Positions 1 to 7,864 of a stretch of DNA of 37,552 nucleotides are shown piece after piece. The position numbers and the translations under genes were made by a program. The DNA comes from Acidiphilium iwatense (GTDB lineage: Bacteria; Pseudomonadota; Alphaproteobacteria; Acetobacterales; Acetobacteraceae). The stretch covers positions 1 through 37,552 of the forward strand of contig NZ_JAKGBZ010000037.1 in the NCBI RefSeq assembly GCF_021556475.1, written 5' to 3'. The notes under the pieces are model-generated. The model was not told the origin of the DNA, did not search any database, and worked only from the letters and a program-made list of their open reading frames with translations. Every line of letters begins with the position of its first letter. The stretch's first letter is position 1.

Positions 1-118
1 GTATCGGTTCAATCGCCGATATGACCTCGCCAGCATGATCCCGCGCCTCGGCTGGGCCGCCGCCCAGACTCCTCCAATGCCGTATCGCCTCCTAAAATTG
101 GCTGAAGTTCATGGGTAA
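1..118 (+). pseudogene. IS1595-like (ISXO2-type) transposase, C-terminal remnant
   Basis: The frame beginning at base 2 reads into the window and ends at TAA 116-118. Its 38 residues contain FNRRYDL, MIPRLGWAA and TPPMPYRLLKLAE, which I recognise as the typical tail of IS1595/ISXO2-like DDE transposases (from memory of the family). Only the tail is inside the window, so I cannot tell whether the upstream part is intact. The reading frame runs directly into the MFS remnant at about 106-130 with no room for a normal terminal inverted repeat. This suggests a deletion or recombination at the junction and not a clean insertion. Confidence 0.6.
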
Positions 119-402
119 ACAATATCGCTTATGAGTGGGCAGTTGGAATCGTCTATGTTACCGAAATTTTCCCGACCGAAATCCGCGCAAGCGGCTTTGG
201 CTGGAGTGCAGGATTAGCGAGAATTGTGTCTATTGCGGCACCTGTTATGACTCAAGTGTTGGCCGGCGCTCTGGGAGTTGCCCATGCAATTCAGGTTTCT
301 GCCGTAATTTGGCTTTCGCTCATTGTCGGATATCTAATTTCTCATGAAACGCGCGGCACTGAGTTGGCCGATAAGATCGGGAGTCTAGTCCATAAACAGT
401 GA
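106..402 (+). pseudogene. MFS transporter, C-terminal remnant
   Basis: An open frame from 106 to TGA 400-402 encodes about 98 residues with no start codon in a sensible place. It carries the motif TEIFPTEIRASGFGWSAG, typical of the sugar or aromatic-acid/H+ symporter branch of the major facilitator superfamily near its C-terminal half. Two hydrophobic stretches and a charged tail follow. About three quarters of a normal 400-450 residue transporter is missing. The frame overlaps the end of the IS remnant, so the gene was probably destroyed by that element. AT content is higher than in the monooxygenase genes. The substrate cannot be inferred. Confidence 0.75.
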
Positions 403-436
403 TATTTGGAGTGACGTTTTGTAATTGTTATGCAAA

Positions 437-464
437 GCGGGCCCGCCGACGTCGACGTGCCCGC
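437..464. other. GC-rich inverted repeat after the MFS remnant
   Basis: Arms GCGGGC (437-442) and GCCCGC (459-464) enclose a 16-base interval that itself holds the palindrome ACGTCGACGT. It could end transcription from the broken MFS gene, but no T-run follows on either strand. The rest of 403-510 shows nothing I can name. Confidence 0.3.
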
Positions 465-510
465 GTCATAGAGATCAGAGATCGAGAGTGTAGCACGAGG
501 ATTTGAATGC

Positions 511-538
511 TTGACATCATTTTTGTCTGATATAAGAT
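511..538 (+). promoter_or_regulatory. Sigma70-type promoter for the DUF3311-symporter pair
   Basis: A perfect -35 box TTGACA (511-516) is followed after 16 bases by TAAGAT (533-538), a 4/6 match to TATAAT, in a locally AT-rich stretch. Initiation near 545 would give a leader of about 25 bases with the strong ribosome site AAAGGAGG at 557-564. Spacing and context fit a constitutive-type promoter. No obvious operator is seen. Confidence 0.6.
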
Positions 539-569
539 ATAAAAAATCAGTTTTCCAAAGGAGGATGCC

Positions 570-803
570 ATGCGCCTATCCATGTTCGCCTGGCTCGTCG
601 GTCTCGTCCTCATCGTCCTGCTTTATACGGTTGGGCCGGCGATCGGCTTCAATCACGCCACGCCGCCGATCCTGGGGATGCCGCCACTTTATTTCTGGTT
701 CGTGCTCGTCCCGCTGCTCAACCCGGTCATTCTCGGCGCGGTTTATCTGATCGACCGGGACGAGGGCCGCAAAGAGGGTGTTATCGGCGACGGGGAGGTC
801 TGA
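570..803 (+). CDS. DUF3311 small membrane protein
   Basis: The protein has 77 residues. Start ATG 570 lies 5 bases after the Shine-Dalgarno AAAGGAGG (557-564). There are two hydrophobic segments, about residues 5-24 and 38-62, separated by a short loop. The second contains PPLYFWFVLVPLLNP, which is the signature of DUF3311 proteins, and the tail is charged (DRDEG). DUF3311 genes characteristically sit directly before a sodium:solute symporter gene, as here: the stop at 803 is 4 bases before the symporter start. It is probably an accessory subunit or assembly partner of that transporter, by analogy with the small YhdT/YhjC-type proteins paired with SSS permeases. Its molecular role is not established. 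Confidence 0.85.
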   Translation: MRLSMFAWLVGLVLIVLLYTVGPAIGFNHATPPILGMPPLYFWFVLVPLLNPVILGAVYLIDRDEGRKEGVIGDGEV

Positions 804-807
804 CCTC

Positions 808-2310
808 ATGGCGTCGCTCTATGAGGTTCTCGGCTTTGTCGCGCTCAGCCTTTTGCTTATCACATGGCTCGGCATCCGCTCCGGCCGCCGGACATCCGCA
901 ACGCTGACCGGATGGATGGTCGACGATCGCTCGATGGGGCCGCTGTTGACCTGGTTTTTGCTTGGCACGGAGATCTATACGGCATTCACTTTTCTCGGCC
1001 TCGCGGGTTTCGCCTATGCCAAGGGCGCTGGTATATTCTACAATGTCGGGACAAACGATGTCGGATATGCGCTGGGGTTCTTCATCTTGCCCGCGATCGG
1101 GATGATCGGCCGCCGATTTGGTCATGTCACCCAGTCCGACTTCATTGCCGACCGCTATCAAAGCAAAGGCCTCGGGATCATCGTCGCTTTTTCCACCGCG
1201 ATCATTTTGATTGCCTATATCGATCTCAACATCGTCGGCCTGGGTGCGATCCTTGCCGTCCTGACCAACCACCGCCTGAACCTACTGAGCGCGGACACCA
1301 TCGGCTTTGCCGTGCTGACGCTCGCTGTGTTTTTCGGCGGAATTCGCGGCAACGCATGGCAATCGATGGTCAAGGACATCCTGATGTTCATCGCGATCGG
1401 CGCTTTGTTCTTCATGGTTCCATTCCGGTTTTTCGGTGGATTCGGCTCGATGTTCCACCGCATGGCGACAGAAATTCCAAAGCACATCACGATGCCGGGG
1501 CCGAGCGGCAAGCTTGGCCTTGGGTGGTTCGCCACTACGATCCTGCTAACCGGGTTCGGCCAGTGGATGTGGCCGCAATGGTTCAATGTCGCCTATACCG
1601 CCCGCGGCGGACGAACCTTGAAGCTGCAAGCGGTCTTCATGCCGCTCTACCAATTGGTCAAGATCGCGGTCATTACCGTCGGCTTCGCGGCCGTATTGAT
1701 CTTCGCGGGCCATAAAGTCGCGGGCAACGACGTGGTGATGCTGATTGCGAAACAGATTTTTCCGGTGTGGTTTCTGGCGGTATTCGCGCTGGCGGCGGTG
1801 CTCTCCGCCATCGTGCCGGCAGGACCGATCATCATGATGTCCTGCACTCTGCTCGCTCACAATGTCTTTGCCAAGCTCAGGCCCGGCATATCGCCGCAAA
1901 CCATATTTGGTCTTTCGCGTTGGCTCGTGTTTGCGGTCACTCTGGCAGCGTTGATCCTTGCGATTGTCGCCCATGCTCTGATCGTCGTCATCCTGCTCGT
2001 CGCCTATGATTTCATCGCCCAGTTGCTGCCGGGCATCGTGATCGGCGGCCTGTTCTGGCGGCGCGCCACCTTGGCGGGAACCGCCGCTGGACTCGCGGCG
2101 GGCTGGGGGCTTTCGCTCGCCTTTCTTCTCACCGGACATGGCCAGATATGGCACATGAATTCGGGATTTGTCGCTCTTGTGGCAAACATTATTGTATTTG
2201 TTCTCGTTAGTTTGGTGACGAAACCAGTTCCTGCCGAACAACTTGAGCCATTTTTTGCGGCCGCCAATCCATGGCGTCGACCATCGGCAATGCCTGTTGC
2301 AGCCGAATGA
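808..2310 (+). CDS. Sodium:solute symporter (SSS) family permease
   Basis: The protein has 500 residues and a very hydrophobic profile, with about 12-13 membrane segments in the LeuT-fold SSS pattern. I chose ATG 808 because GGGGAGG at 792-798 sits 9 bases upstream. An alternative start at 778 would overlap the DUF3311 gene by 26 bases with no better ribosome site. Visible landmarks are TEIYTAFTFLGLAGFAYAKG near residue 50, FADRY-like SDFIADRYQSKGLG near 112-125, FFGGIRGNAWQSMVKD near 170, and the late SAIVPAGPIIMM segment. It forms an operon with the DUF3311 gene. Members transport monocarboxylates, amino acids or similar solutes. Uptake or recapture of an organic acid from alkane oxidation is an attractive guess from the neighbouring locus only. 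Confidence 0.9.
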   Translation: MASLYEVLGFVALSLLLITWLGIRSGRRTSATLTGWMVDDRSMGPLLTWFLLGTEIYTAFTFLGLAGFAYAKGAGIFYNVGTNDVGYALGFFILPAIGMIGRRFGHVTQSDFIADRYQSKGLGIIVAFSTAIILIAYIDLNIVGLGAILAVLTNHRLNLLSADTIGFAVLTLAVFFGGIRGNAWQSMVKDILMFIAIGALFFMVPFRFFGGFGSMFHRMATEIPKHITMPGPSGKLGLGWFATTILLTGFGQWMWPQWFNVAYTARGGRTLKLQAVFMPLYQLVKIAVITVGFAAVLIFAGHKVAGNDVVMLIAKQIFPVWFLAVFALAAVLSAIVPAGPIIMMSCTLLAHNVFAKLRPGISPQTIFGLSRWLVFAVTLAALILAIVAHALIVVILLVAYDFIAQLLPGIVIGGLFWRRATLAGTAAGLAAGWGLSLAFLLTGHGQIWHMNSGFVALVANIIVFVLVSLVTKPVPAEQLEPFFAAANPWRRPSAMPVAAE

Positions 2311-2373
2311 ACGGTTTGGGTGACATGCGGTATGCATCTTATACCAACCGCCCTGGACAATGACCCATCACCC

Positions 2374-2409
2374 GTCATTGCGAGCCGGCGTCGGCCGGCT
2401 CGCAATGAC
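2374..2409. repeat. REP-like palindrome / bidirectional terminator candidate
   Basis: A perfect 16-bp inverted repeat, GTCATTGCGAGCCGGC (2374-2389) with its complement at 2394-2409, encloses a 4-base loop. It lies in the 219-bp gap between the convergent symporter and sigma54-activator genes. Palindromes built on GTCATTGCGAG are common interspersed repeats in bacterial genomes. It can serve both as a REP-type repeat and as a transcript 3' end protector. There is no T-run, so pure intrinsic termination is uncertain. Nothing else is recognised in 2311-2529. Confidence 0.75.
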
Positions 2410-2529
2410 AAATTCGCATCGGCATGTGTCACAGATTGAGGCCGCTGGTATTATATAAATTACATGAACAAGCGGCATTGGCTTACTGTTTTTCGCCTAT
2501 CTCGGTGGGCGTGTTTGTAACGCGCATAA

Positions 2530-4488
2530 TCACCGACTCTTCATTCTGCGATGGAGCGTGCTGCGTGAAATACCCAATTGTCGCGCCGCCTGGGACAGAT
2601 TACCCTGGGCCTCCTCGATCGCGCGCGCTATCGCACTCTGTTTGACGTCCGCGAGCCGGACAGACCCGGTGGTAACGTTGGTAAAGTCAGTCGCCAAAAT
2701 CAGCGAAATTTCCTCGACACTGACGTCTGGACTACCGCTCGCGAGCAATAATCCCTCGACCAGATTACGCAACTCGCGCACATTTCCCGGCCAGTGATAG
2801 GCGCGCAGCCGCGCCATAATGTCCGACCCGAACAGCCGCATCGCGACACCGTGCCGCTCCGCCACGGTGCGGTTGAAATGCGCGACCAACAAGTCGATAT
2901 CTCCCGGTCGGCTGCGCAGCGGGGGCACGATGATGCTGGTCACGTTGATACGATAAAACAAGTCGCGACGGAAGCGACCCGCCGCGACCTCGTCACGCAA
3001 ATCCCGGTTGGTCATCGCCACGAGCTGGACCGAAACACGCCGCGGCGTGGTATCGCCCAGCCGATAGATCACGCCTTCTTCCAAAGCCCGCAACAGGATC
3101 GGCTGCAGATCGAGCGGCAATTCGCCGATTTCATCAAGACAGAGCGTGCCGCCATCGGCGAGTTCGAAGCGTCCTGGCCGCCCATCAGCCGTCGCTCCGG
3201 TAAACGCACCTTTGACATGGCCGAACAATTCGGCGCCGACCAATTCTTTAGAAACCGCGCCACAGTTGAACACGACGAATGGGGCATTGAAATCGAACTC
3301 GCCATGCATTGCCCGTGCAAACAGTTCCTTGCCGACGCCGGTTTCCCCGTGGATCAGTACCGGGACCCGGTGTTTGGCCAATTGCCTGGCGCGTTTGACC
3401 GTCTCAAGTACCGGTTGGCTGACGCCGACGATGTGAGAAAACGCGCTGCGGGCGACATCGGCCTCCGATCCCGACGGTACGCCGCGCGCGGGCAGACGCG
3501 CTCGGTCCGGGGTAACGAGCATTGCGCCGATCGGTCTTCCATCGAGCATCACAGGATCAAAGCCATCGACCCGGAGCGATTCGGGGATGTGATCGAGCCA
3601 CGCTTCCATCGGTCGATGCGGGTCAAAGCCGGGCATGCGCTGGCCCAGAGCCGCGGGCGTATCCATATGCCCGTTCATGTAAACGATGCGGCCGGCGCGA
3701 TCGATAACGAGAATGCCGCCGGTCGCGGGCATCCGCTGCAGGCATGTCTCTAACAGGCGCACCCGTTCGAGGCTTGCGCGTTGCGCCAATGCTGTTTCGA
3801 TCTGGCGCGCAGCCGCCACCGCAAGCGAGAGGTTGCTGCGTTGATAAGTCGATGGCGGGCCGGAAATATCGACGACGCCCAGGATCGCACCGGTGCCCGG
3901 TTCATGAATGGGTGCCGCAGCGCAGGTCCAGCTTTTGATCCCTTCGCAGAAATGCTCGGTGGCGTGAACCTGCGCGGGACGCCCGGTCGCGAGCGCGGTG
4001 CCGATCCCGTTGGTGCCGATGACATCCTCGCGCCAGTGGCCGCCACCCACCAGATGGATGCGTTCGCCCTCGGCGATGGTAGTGTTGTCACCAACCGTTT
4101 CCAGCACGACCCCGTCAGGGTCGGTGAGCAGCATCATGCAGCGGGAGTCGGCGATCATCTCGTTGAGGCGGAGAAAAATATCGGCCGCCGCTGCAAGCAG
4201 TTCGGTGTTCCGATGGCGCAAATGGCGCAAATTATCGCCAATCGCTGCGAGCGGCGCATGGCGGGACGCGGGATTGACGCCCTGCGCAAGGCTGCGTTGC
4301 CAGGACGAGACGACAAAGTTGCCGAGCGGCATTGTGGCTTCCGGCTCGCCGACCAGAAACCGTTCCCACGCCCGCATGGTATCCCGATCGGCTGACGCTG
4401 GTGCTTGTTGGCGCCACCCCCGATAGGGTTCAACCAGGAATTTCACGTTCGTCGATTCGAGTGGTTTCGAATAGGATCGCTTTACCAT
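2530..4488 (-). CDS. Sigma54-dependent activator, AcoR/MimR-like (GAF-AAA+-Fis)
   Basis: The protein has 652 residues; start ATG 4488 follows GGGAGG. The N-terminal sensing part carries a GAF-like domain (about 95-240) with the AcoR-type stretch VIGTNGIGTALATG. A PAS-like linker (about 255-330) follows, then the AAA+ domain with Walker A GETGVGKE (381-388), the sigma54-contact loop GAFTGA (427-432) and Walker B GGTLCLDE (446-453). A Fis-type helix-turn-helix at about 628-647 ends in RSTLHRRMK. All parts needed to open a sigma54 promoter are present. It is the last gene on this strand after groEL, 86 bases away, and probably controls the monooxygenase promoters. Actinobacterial mim/prm clusters carry a related AcoR-type regulator (MimR). 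The inducer is unknown but should be the substrate or its alcohol/ketone product. Confidence 0.9.
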   Translation of the reverse strand: MVKRSYSKPLESTNVKFLVEPYRGWRQQAPASADRDTMRAWERFLVGEPEATMPLGNFVVSSWQRSLAQGVNPASRHAPLAAIGDNLRHLRHRNTELLAAAADIFLRLNEMIADSRCMMLLTDPDGVVLETVGDNTTIAEGERIHLVGGGHWREDVIGTNGIGTALATGRPAQVHATEHFCEGIKSWTCAAAPIHEPGTGAILGVVDISGPPSTYQRSNLSLAVAAARQIETALAQRASLERVRLLETCLQRMPATGGILVIDRAGRIVYMNGHMDTPAALGQRMPGFDPHRPMEAWLDHIPESLRVDGFDPVMLDGRPIGAMLVTPDRARLPARGVPSGSEADVARSAFSHIVGVSQPVLETVKRARQLAKHRVPVLIHGETGVGKELFARAMHGEFDFNAPFVVFNCGAVSKELVGAELFGHVKGAFTGATADGRPGRFELADGGTLCLDEIGELPLDLQPILLRALEEGVIYRLGDTTPRRVSVQLVAMTNRDLRDEVAAGRFRRDLFYRINVTSIIVPPLRSRPGDIDLLVAHFNRTVAERHGVAMRLFGSDIMARLRAYHWPGNVRELRNLVEGLLLASGSPDVSVEEISLILATDFTNVTTGSVRLADVKQSAIARAIEEAQGNLSQAARQLGISRSTLHRRMKSR

Positions 4489-4574
4489 GATCCCTCCCGC
4501 AGCATGGCGATCGCGTCAGCAGGCCATGGCCGTGCCGATCATATAGATGTGATGCAGCGCACTTTCCACCGGAA

Positions 4575-6209
4575 TCAGCTTCGGCCAAGTTTTTCAGCAC
4601 CACCGCCGAGAGCCGGGCCGGCTGTGGGATCGACATAATCCGGCCGGTCGGCGATCAGCGTATGGGTGGTCAAAATCAACGACGCGACCGACACCGCATT
4701 GCGCAAGGCGCTCACGCTCACCTTGACCGGATCGATGATCCCGGCTTCATCCATCACCACCATCGCACCCGACCGCGCATCCAGCCCGGTGCCCGACGGA
4801 GCCGCGGAAACCTGCGCCACCATCGCCTCGGCGTCAAACCCGCTATTGGTCGCGATCGCGGCAAGCGGCGCGATCAGCGCGTCGCGCAGCAGAAGTGCCC
4901 CAACCCGTGCGCCATTGAGCAGCCGATCCGCGCTTTCTTCGAGCTCCGGCGCAATCTGCGCCAGCGCGGTGCCACCGCCCGGCACCACGCCTTCGGCGAT
5001 CGCGGCACGTGCCGCGGCCAGTGCATCCTCGATCAATTGAGCGTGGCGCTTCTGCGCCACTGGCGTCGCCCCGCCAGCCAGTATCGTCGCGGTGCCGCCC
5101 GACAATTTCGCCAGTCTTTGTTCGAGCTTGTCGCGGTCGATATCGTTGGGCGCAAGATCGAGTTGGCGCCGCACCTGTTCGCGCCGCGCCGCGATCGCCG
5201 CGACATCGCCGTCACCACCGGAAATCAACGTCATGTTGGCGCCGATCCGCACCTGCCGCGCGCTACCCAGATCGGCACGCGCCGCCGCCTCGATCCGCCC
5301 ACCAAGATCGCGCGCGATCACCCGCCCGCCGGTGATGATCGCGATGTCTTCCAGCATCGCCTTGCGCCAATGCCCGTATTCTGGAGGATGGATTGCCGCC
5401 ACTGGCAGACCGCCCTCACGCCCGGCGAGCAACGCGGCCACAGCCGCCGGAGCGACCTCCTCGGCGATCACCAGCAATGGCTGATTGCTCGCCCCCACCA
5501 GTGCTCTGATCTGGCCAATCTCCGCCGCCGTCGTGATCTTCAGATCGGTCATCAGGATCAGCGGATCGTCCAGCACCACCTGCATCCGCTCCACATCGGT
5601 TACCATGTGATGGGAAATATAACCCCGATCGAAACTCATGCCGTCGGTCACGTCGAGCAGCGTCTCCACCGTGGCGCTGTTCTCCACCGTCACCATGCCC
5701 TGCGGCCCGGCCCGCTCGATCGCCTCGGCGACCAGCGCCCCGGTCGCGGCATCGTTGGCGGCGATGCTCGCGACTGCACGAATTTCGGCGGCGTCGCGTA
5801 GCGGCCGCGCACGGGCCCGCAATAAGGTGATTACCGCCTCGGCCGCCGCCTCCATGCCAGCCACGAGTTCGACCGGGCTGTCCCCGGCCGCCATCCGCGC
5901 CAGCCCCTTCTGCACCAGCGCATCGGCCAGCACCGTCGCGGTCGTGGTGCCATCGCCGGCGGTCAGGTTGGTCTGCATCGACACCTCGCGCAAAATTTGC
6001 GCACCCATATTCTCGAACCGACAGGCCAGTTCGATCTCGGCTGCGATCGATACCCCATCGCGCGAGACCATTGGCGTGCCGATCGGCCGATCGATGATCG
6101 CGTTCATGCCACGTGGCCCCAGCGTGCCGCGCACCGCGCGGGCAAGCTGCGCCACGCCCCGGCCAAGGGCCGCGCGCGCAGCTTCGTCATGAAGCATCAT
6201 CTTGGGCAT
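4575..6209 (-). CDS. groEL: Divergent chaperonin GroEL, MimG-like
   Basis: The protein has 544 residues, the usual length. ATP-site motifs are kept: GPRGMN near 31, SRDGVS near 49 and GDGTTTATVLA at 85-95 with the catalytic Asp at 86. The late VEDAL-type motif is present as LIEDAL, followed by EGVVPGGGTAL. It differs from housekeeping GroEL in many places and lacks the C-terminal Gly-Gly-Met tail, ending in PALGGGAEKLGRS. No groES lies beside it. In actinobacterial propane/binuclear iron monooxygenase clusters a similar GroEL (MimG) is needed to fold the hydroxylase alpha subunit, and the position right after prmD supports the same dedicated role here. The start follows GGGAAA. A strong hairpin lies upstream. 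Confidence 0.92.
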   Translation of the reverse strand: MPKMMLHDEAARAALGRGVAQLARAVRGTLGPRGMNAIIDRPIGTPMVSRDGVSIAAEIELACRFENMGAQILREVSMQTNLTAGDGTTTATVLADALVQKGLARMAAGDSPVELVAGMEAAAEAVITLLRARARPLRDAAEIRAVASIAANDAATGALVAEAIERAGPQGMVTVENSATVETLLDVTDGMSFDRGYISHHMVTDVERMQVVLDDPLILMTDLKITTAAEIGQIRALVGASNQPLLVIAEEVAPAAVAALLAGREGGLPVAAIHPPEYGHWRKAMLEDIAIITGGRVIARDLGGRIEAAARADLGSARQVRIGANMTLISGGDGDVAAIAARREQVRRQLDLAPNDIDRDKLEQRLAKLSGGTATILAGGATPVAQKRHAQLIEDALAAARAAIAEGVVPGGGTALAQIAPELEESADRLLNGARVGALLLRDALIAPLAAIATNSGFDAEAMVAQVSAAPSGTGLDARSGAMVVMDEAGIIDPVKVSVSALRNAVSVASLILTTHTLIADRPDYVDPTAGPALGGGAEKLGRS

Positions 6210-6268
6210 GCTGTTTCCCGATTCTCGTTCGTCAAGGTTTCTGGTTCAAAGATTTCGTGATAGCGGAG

Positions 6269-6297
6269 CCGCGCACCGCCCTCCGGGCAGAGCGCGG
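6269..6297 (-). other. Stable mRNA hairpin between prmD and groEL
   Basis: On the - strand CCGCGC pairs with GCGCGG (6292-6297 with 6269-6274). Inside this, CTGCCC pairs with GGGCGG (one G-U pair) around a GGA loop, with a single T-T mismatch between the two stems. A flanking GAG/CTC adds further pairing around a bulged A. No U-run follows, so it is better read as an RNA processing or stabilising structure than as a terminator. It would separate the monooxygenase mRNA from groEL. Confidence 0.5.
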
Positions 6298-6307
6298 TCT
6301 CACTGGA

Positions 6308-6679
6308 TCACCGGTCGGCGTATTTTATATATTCCATCGCCTCGTCCATATCGCCGAACAGCACCACTGTATTGTCATCGACCATCACCATCCGCCCGTA
6401 ATGGGTCGATGTCGAAATCTCGAACAGATGCGGCGTCATCGTCCGTCCGAGGGATTCCGAAATTTCATCCATCTTGAAGGTGATCTTGCCCTCGCCGTCG
6501 ATGCGGATCAGCGCCGGCTGATAGGTAACCGTGATGCCTTCCTTCGTGGCCATCACGTCGGCGATCGCGCGCGCCTCGACGCTGTCGTTCATCGTAACAC
6601 CGCACTGGTGAGAAATCGTGTCCTCGAAGCGGACATCCTTCATCGACTTGAAAATGGTAGCGGGATGAGCCTGTGTCAT
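6308..6679 (-). CDS. prmD: Propane monooxygenase coupling (regulatory) protein
   Basis: The protein has 123 residues, in the MmoB/DmpM effector family. I chose ATG 6679, which has AAGGAAA just upstream; a longer reading back to 6808 would overlap prmC. The sequence shows the family pattern: CGVTMNDSVEARAIADVMA in the first half, then ITVTYQPALIRIDGEGKITF and an acidic C-terminal part. Such small cofactor-free proteins bind the hydroxylase, alter access to its di-iron site, and match electron delivery to substrate hydroxylation. It is the fourth structural gene, 46 bases after prmC, and completes the A-B-C-D order typical of propane monooxygenases. Confidence 0.93.
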   Translation of the reverse strand: MTQAHPATIFKSMKDVRFEDTISHQCGVTMNDSVEARAIADVMATKEGITVTYQPALIRIDGEGKITFKMDEISESLGRTMTPHLFEISTSTHYGRMVMVDDNTVVLFGDMDEAMEYIKYADR

Positions 6680-6725
6680 GGGTGTTTCCTTTTGTTGCCT
6701 TGATCGGGATCCGGCGGTTTTGCGG

Positions 6726-7808
6726 TCACTGGTCCAGCGTGGCGCGCACGTCGAAGCCGATTTCGGCGGCGATCGCGCGAGCGCGGTTCTTCGCGAGGTC
6801 GAGGACATCGGTGAACTGCGCCGCTTTCACCCGTGGTTGCGACCAGATCGGCTGCAACTGATGCGCCGCCAACAGAGCAAGCGCGCCATGCTTGTTCATC
6901 CAGGAGATCAGCAGTTTCCGGTTGTGCTCGCCATGAGTTTCGTCAAGCACCAGCAGGTGGAACAGTTCGACCGCATTGGCGAGGTTGCGTTCATAATCAC
7001 CCTCGGCCGCGGAAACCACCGCCGGCGTCATGAAATCGTTCTGGGCCGCGGCCATCTGCATGATGAAGCCGCTGCGGAACAACTCACCCACCAACGGCTC
7101 GAACACGATGTTGGTGACGAAATATTGTTCGAGGAAATCGCTCGTCCCCATGACCGTCTCGATCGCCTGGCGCGTGCCCTGCCAGACCGGATCTTCCAGC
7201 CAATGCTGTTTGCCGGCCTCCTGGTCGAACCCTTCGATATCGAGTGCCAATTCCCCGAGGTAGAGTGTCAGATCCTGGGAAAACCGCAGCTTATAGGAGG
7301 AATTGGTCAGGATCGCATTGTTGATCATCTGGGTATAGCCATAGCGCTGCGCCTGCATGGTCGCGGTGCCCAGGCCGAATTCGGCATGTTTGTAGGCGCC
7401 AAGATGATCAGTCAGAACCTTCACCCATGCCCGATCGAACCGGCCCGGCGCGCCGGACCGGCGGCCATTCTCGATCACGTTGCTGATCATGCCGACAATG
7501 GTTGACTGGCGCTGGTAATGGGTGCGTTCCCACTCCTGGTCAATCGCGCGGAACTGATGCCAGTTGGACGATTTCAGCGCGGTCCAGGTTTTGTCGTAGG
7601 TCGGCGTGCCGTCGGCAAAATTGATGATCCAATCCTGCAGCAGATACCGCTCCGGATCGGGCTGGACATCGACCGTCATGTCCTCGTAGTGGCTCGCCTT
7701 GCGGCCTTTGGGTTCGAAATAGTTATACTTGCGGCTGTCGGACCCGGCGAATTTCGCGGACCCGGCGGCGCCTGACTTCTGAATAGTCTGTGTTTCCGTC
7801 ACGCTCAT
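6726..7808 (-). CDS. prmC: Propane monooxygenase hydroxylase, beta subunit
   Basis: The protein has 360 residues, in the ferritin-like hydroxylase beta family (MmoY/TomA1-like). The start ATG 7808 follows GGGAGAG. An N-terminal segment rich in Ser/Thr/Gly leads into RKYNYFEPKGRKASHYEDMT, the region that wraps around the alpha subunit in this family. A helical body includes DFLEQYFVTNIVFEPLVGELFRSGF (given here by its ends, about residues 220-245) and an HGEHN motif near 298-302. It keeps the fold of alpha but lacks paired ExxH metal ligands, as expected for beta. It assembles with PrmA as an (alpha-beta)2 hydroxylase, and its position between the reductase and coupling genes fits group-5 di-iron monooxygenases. 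Confidence 0.93.
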   Translation of the reverse strand: MSVTETQTIQKSGAAGSAKFAGSDSRKYNYFEPKGRKASHYEDMTVDVQPDPERYLLQDWIINFADGTPTYDKTWTALKSSNWHQFRAIDQEWERTHYQRQSTIVGMISNVIENGRRSGAPGRFDRAWVKVLTDHLGAYKHAEFGLGTATMQAQRYGYTQMINNAILTNSSYKLRFSQDLTLYLGELALDIEGFDQEAGKQHWLEDPVWQGTRQAIETVMGTSDFLEQYFVTNIVFEPLVGELFRSGFIMQMAAAQNDFMTPAVVSAAEGDYERNLANAVELFHLLVLDETHGEHNRKLLISWMNKHGALALLAAHQLQPIWSQPRVKAAQFTDVLDLAKNRARAIAAEIGFDVRATLDQ

Positions 7809-7864
7809 CTTATCTCTCCCGATTTATGGTTCAGTGGGTTGGGCGGCTCGGTTCCGCGCGGCGA

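Noticed and set aside
778-807. Upstream start for the sodium:solute symporter
   Set aside because: It overlaps the DUF3311 gene and lacks a better ribosome site; ATG 808 has GGGGAGG at the right distance.
2794-3753. 319-residue open frame antisense to the sigma54 activator
   Set aside because: A shadow of the conserved AAA+ gene, with no recognisable protein features.
4662-5801. 379-residue open frame antisense to groEL
   Set aside because: Rich in Arg, His and Gln, with no domain and no ribosome site; it is a GC-rich shadow of a well-conserved chaperonin gene.
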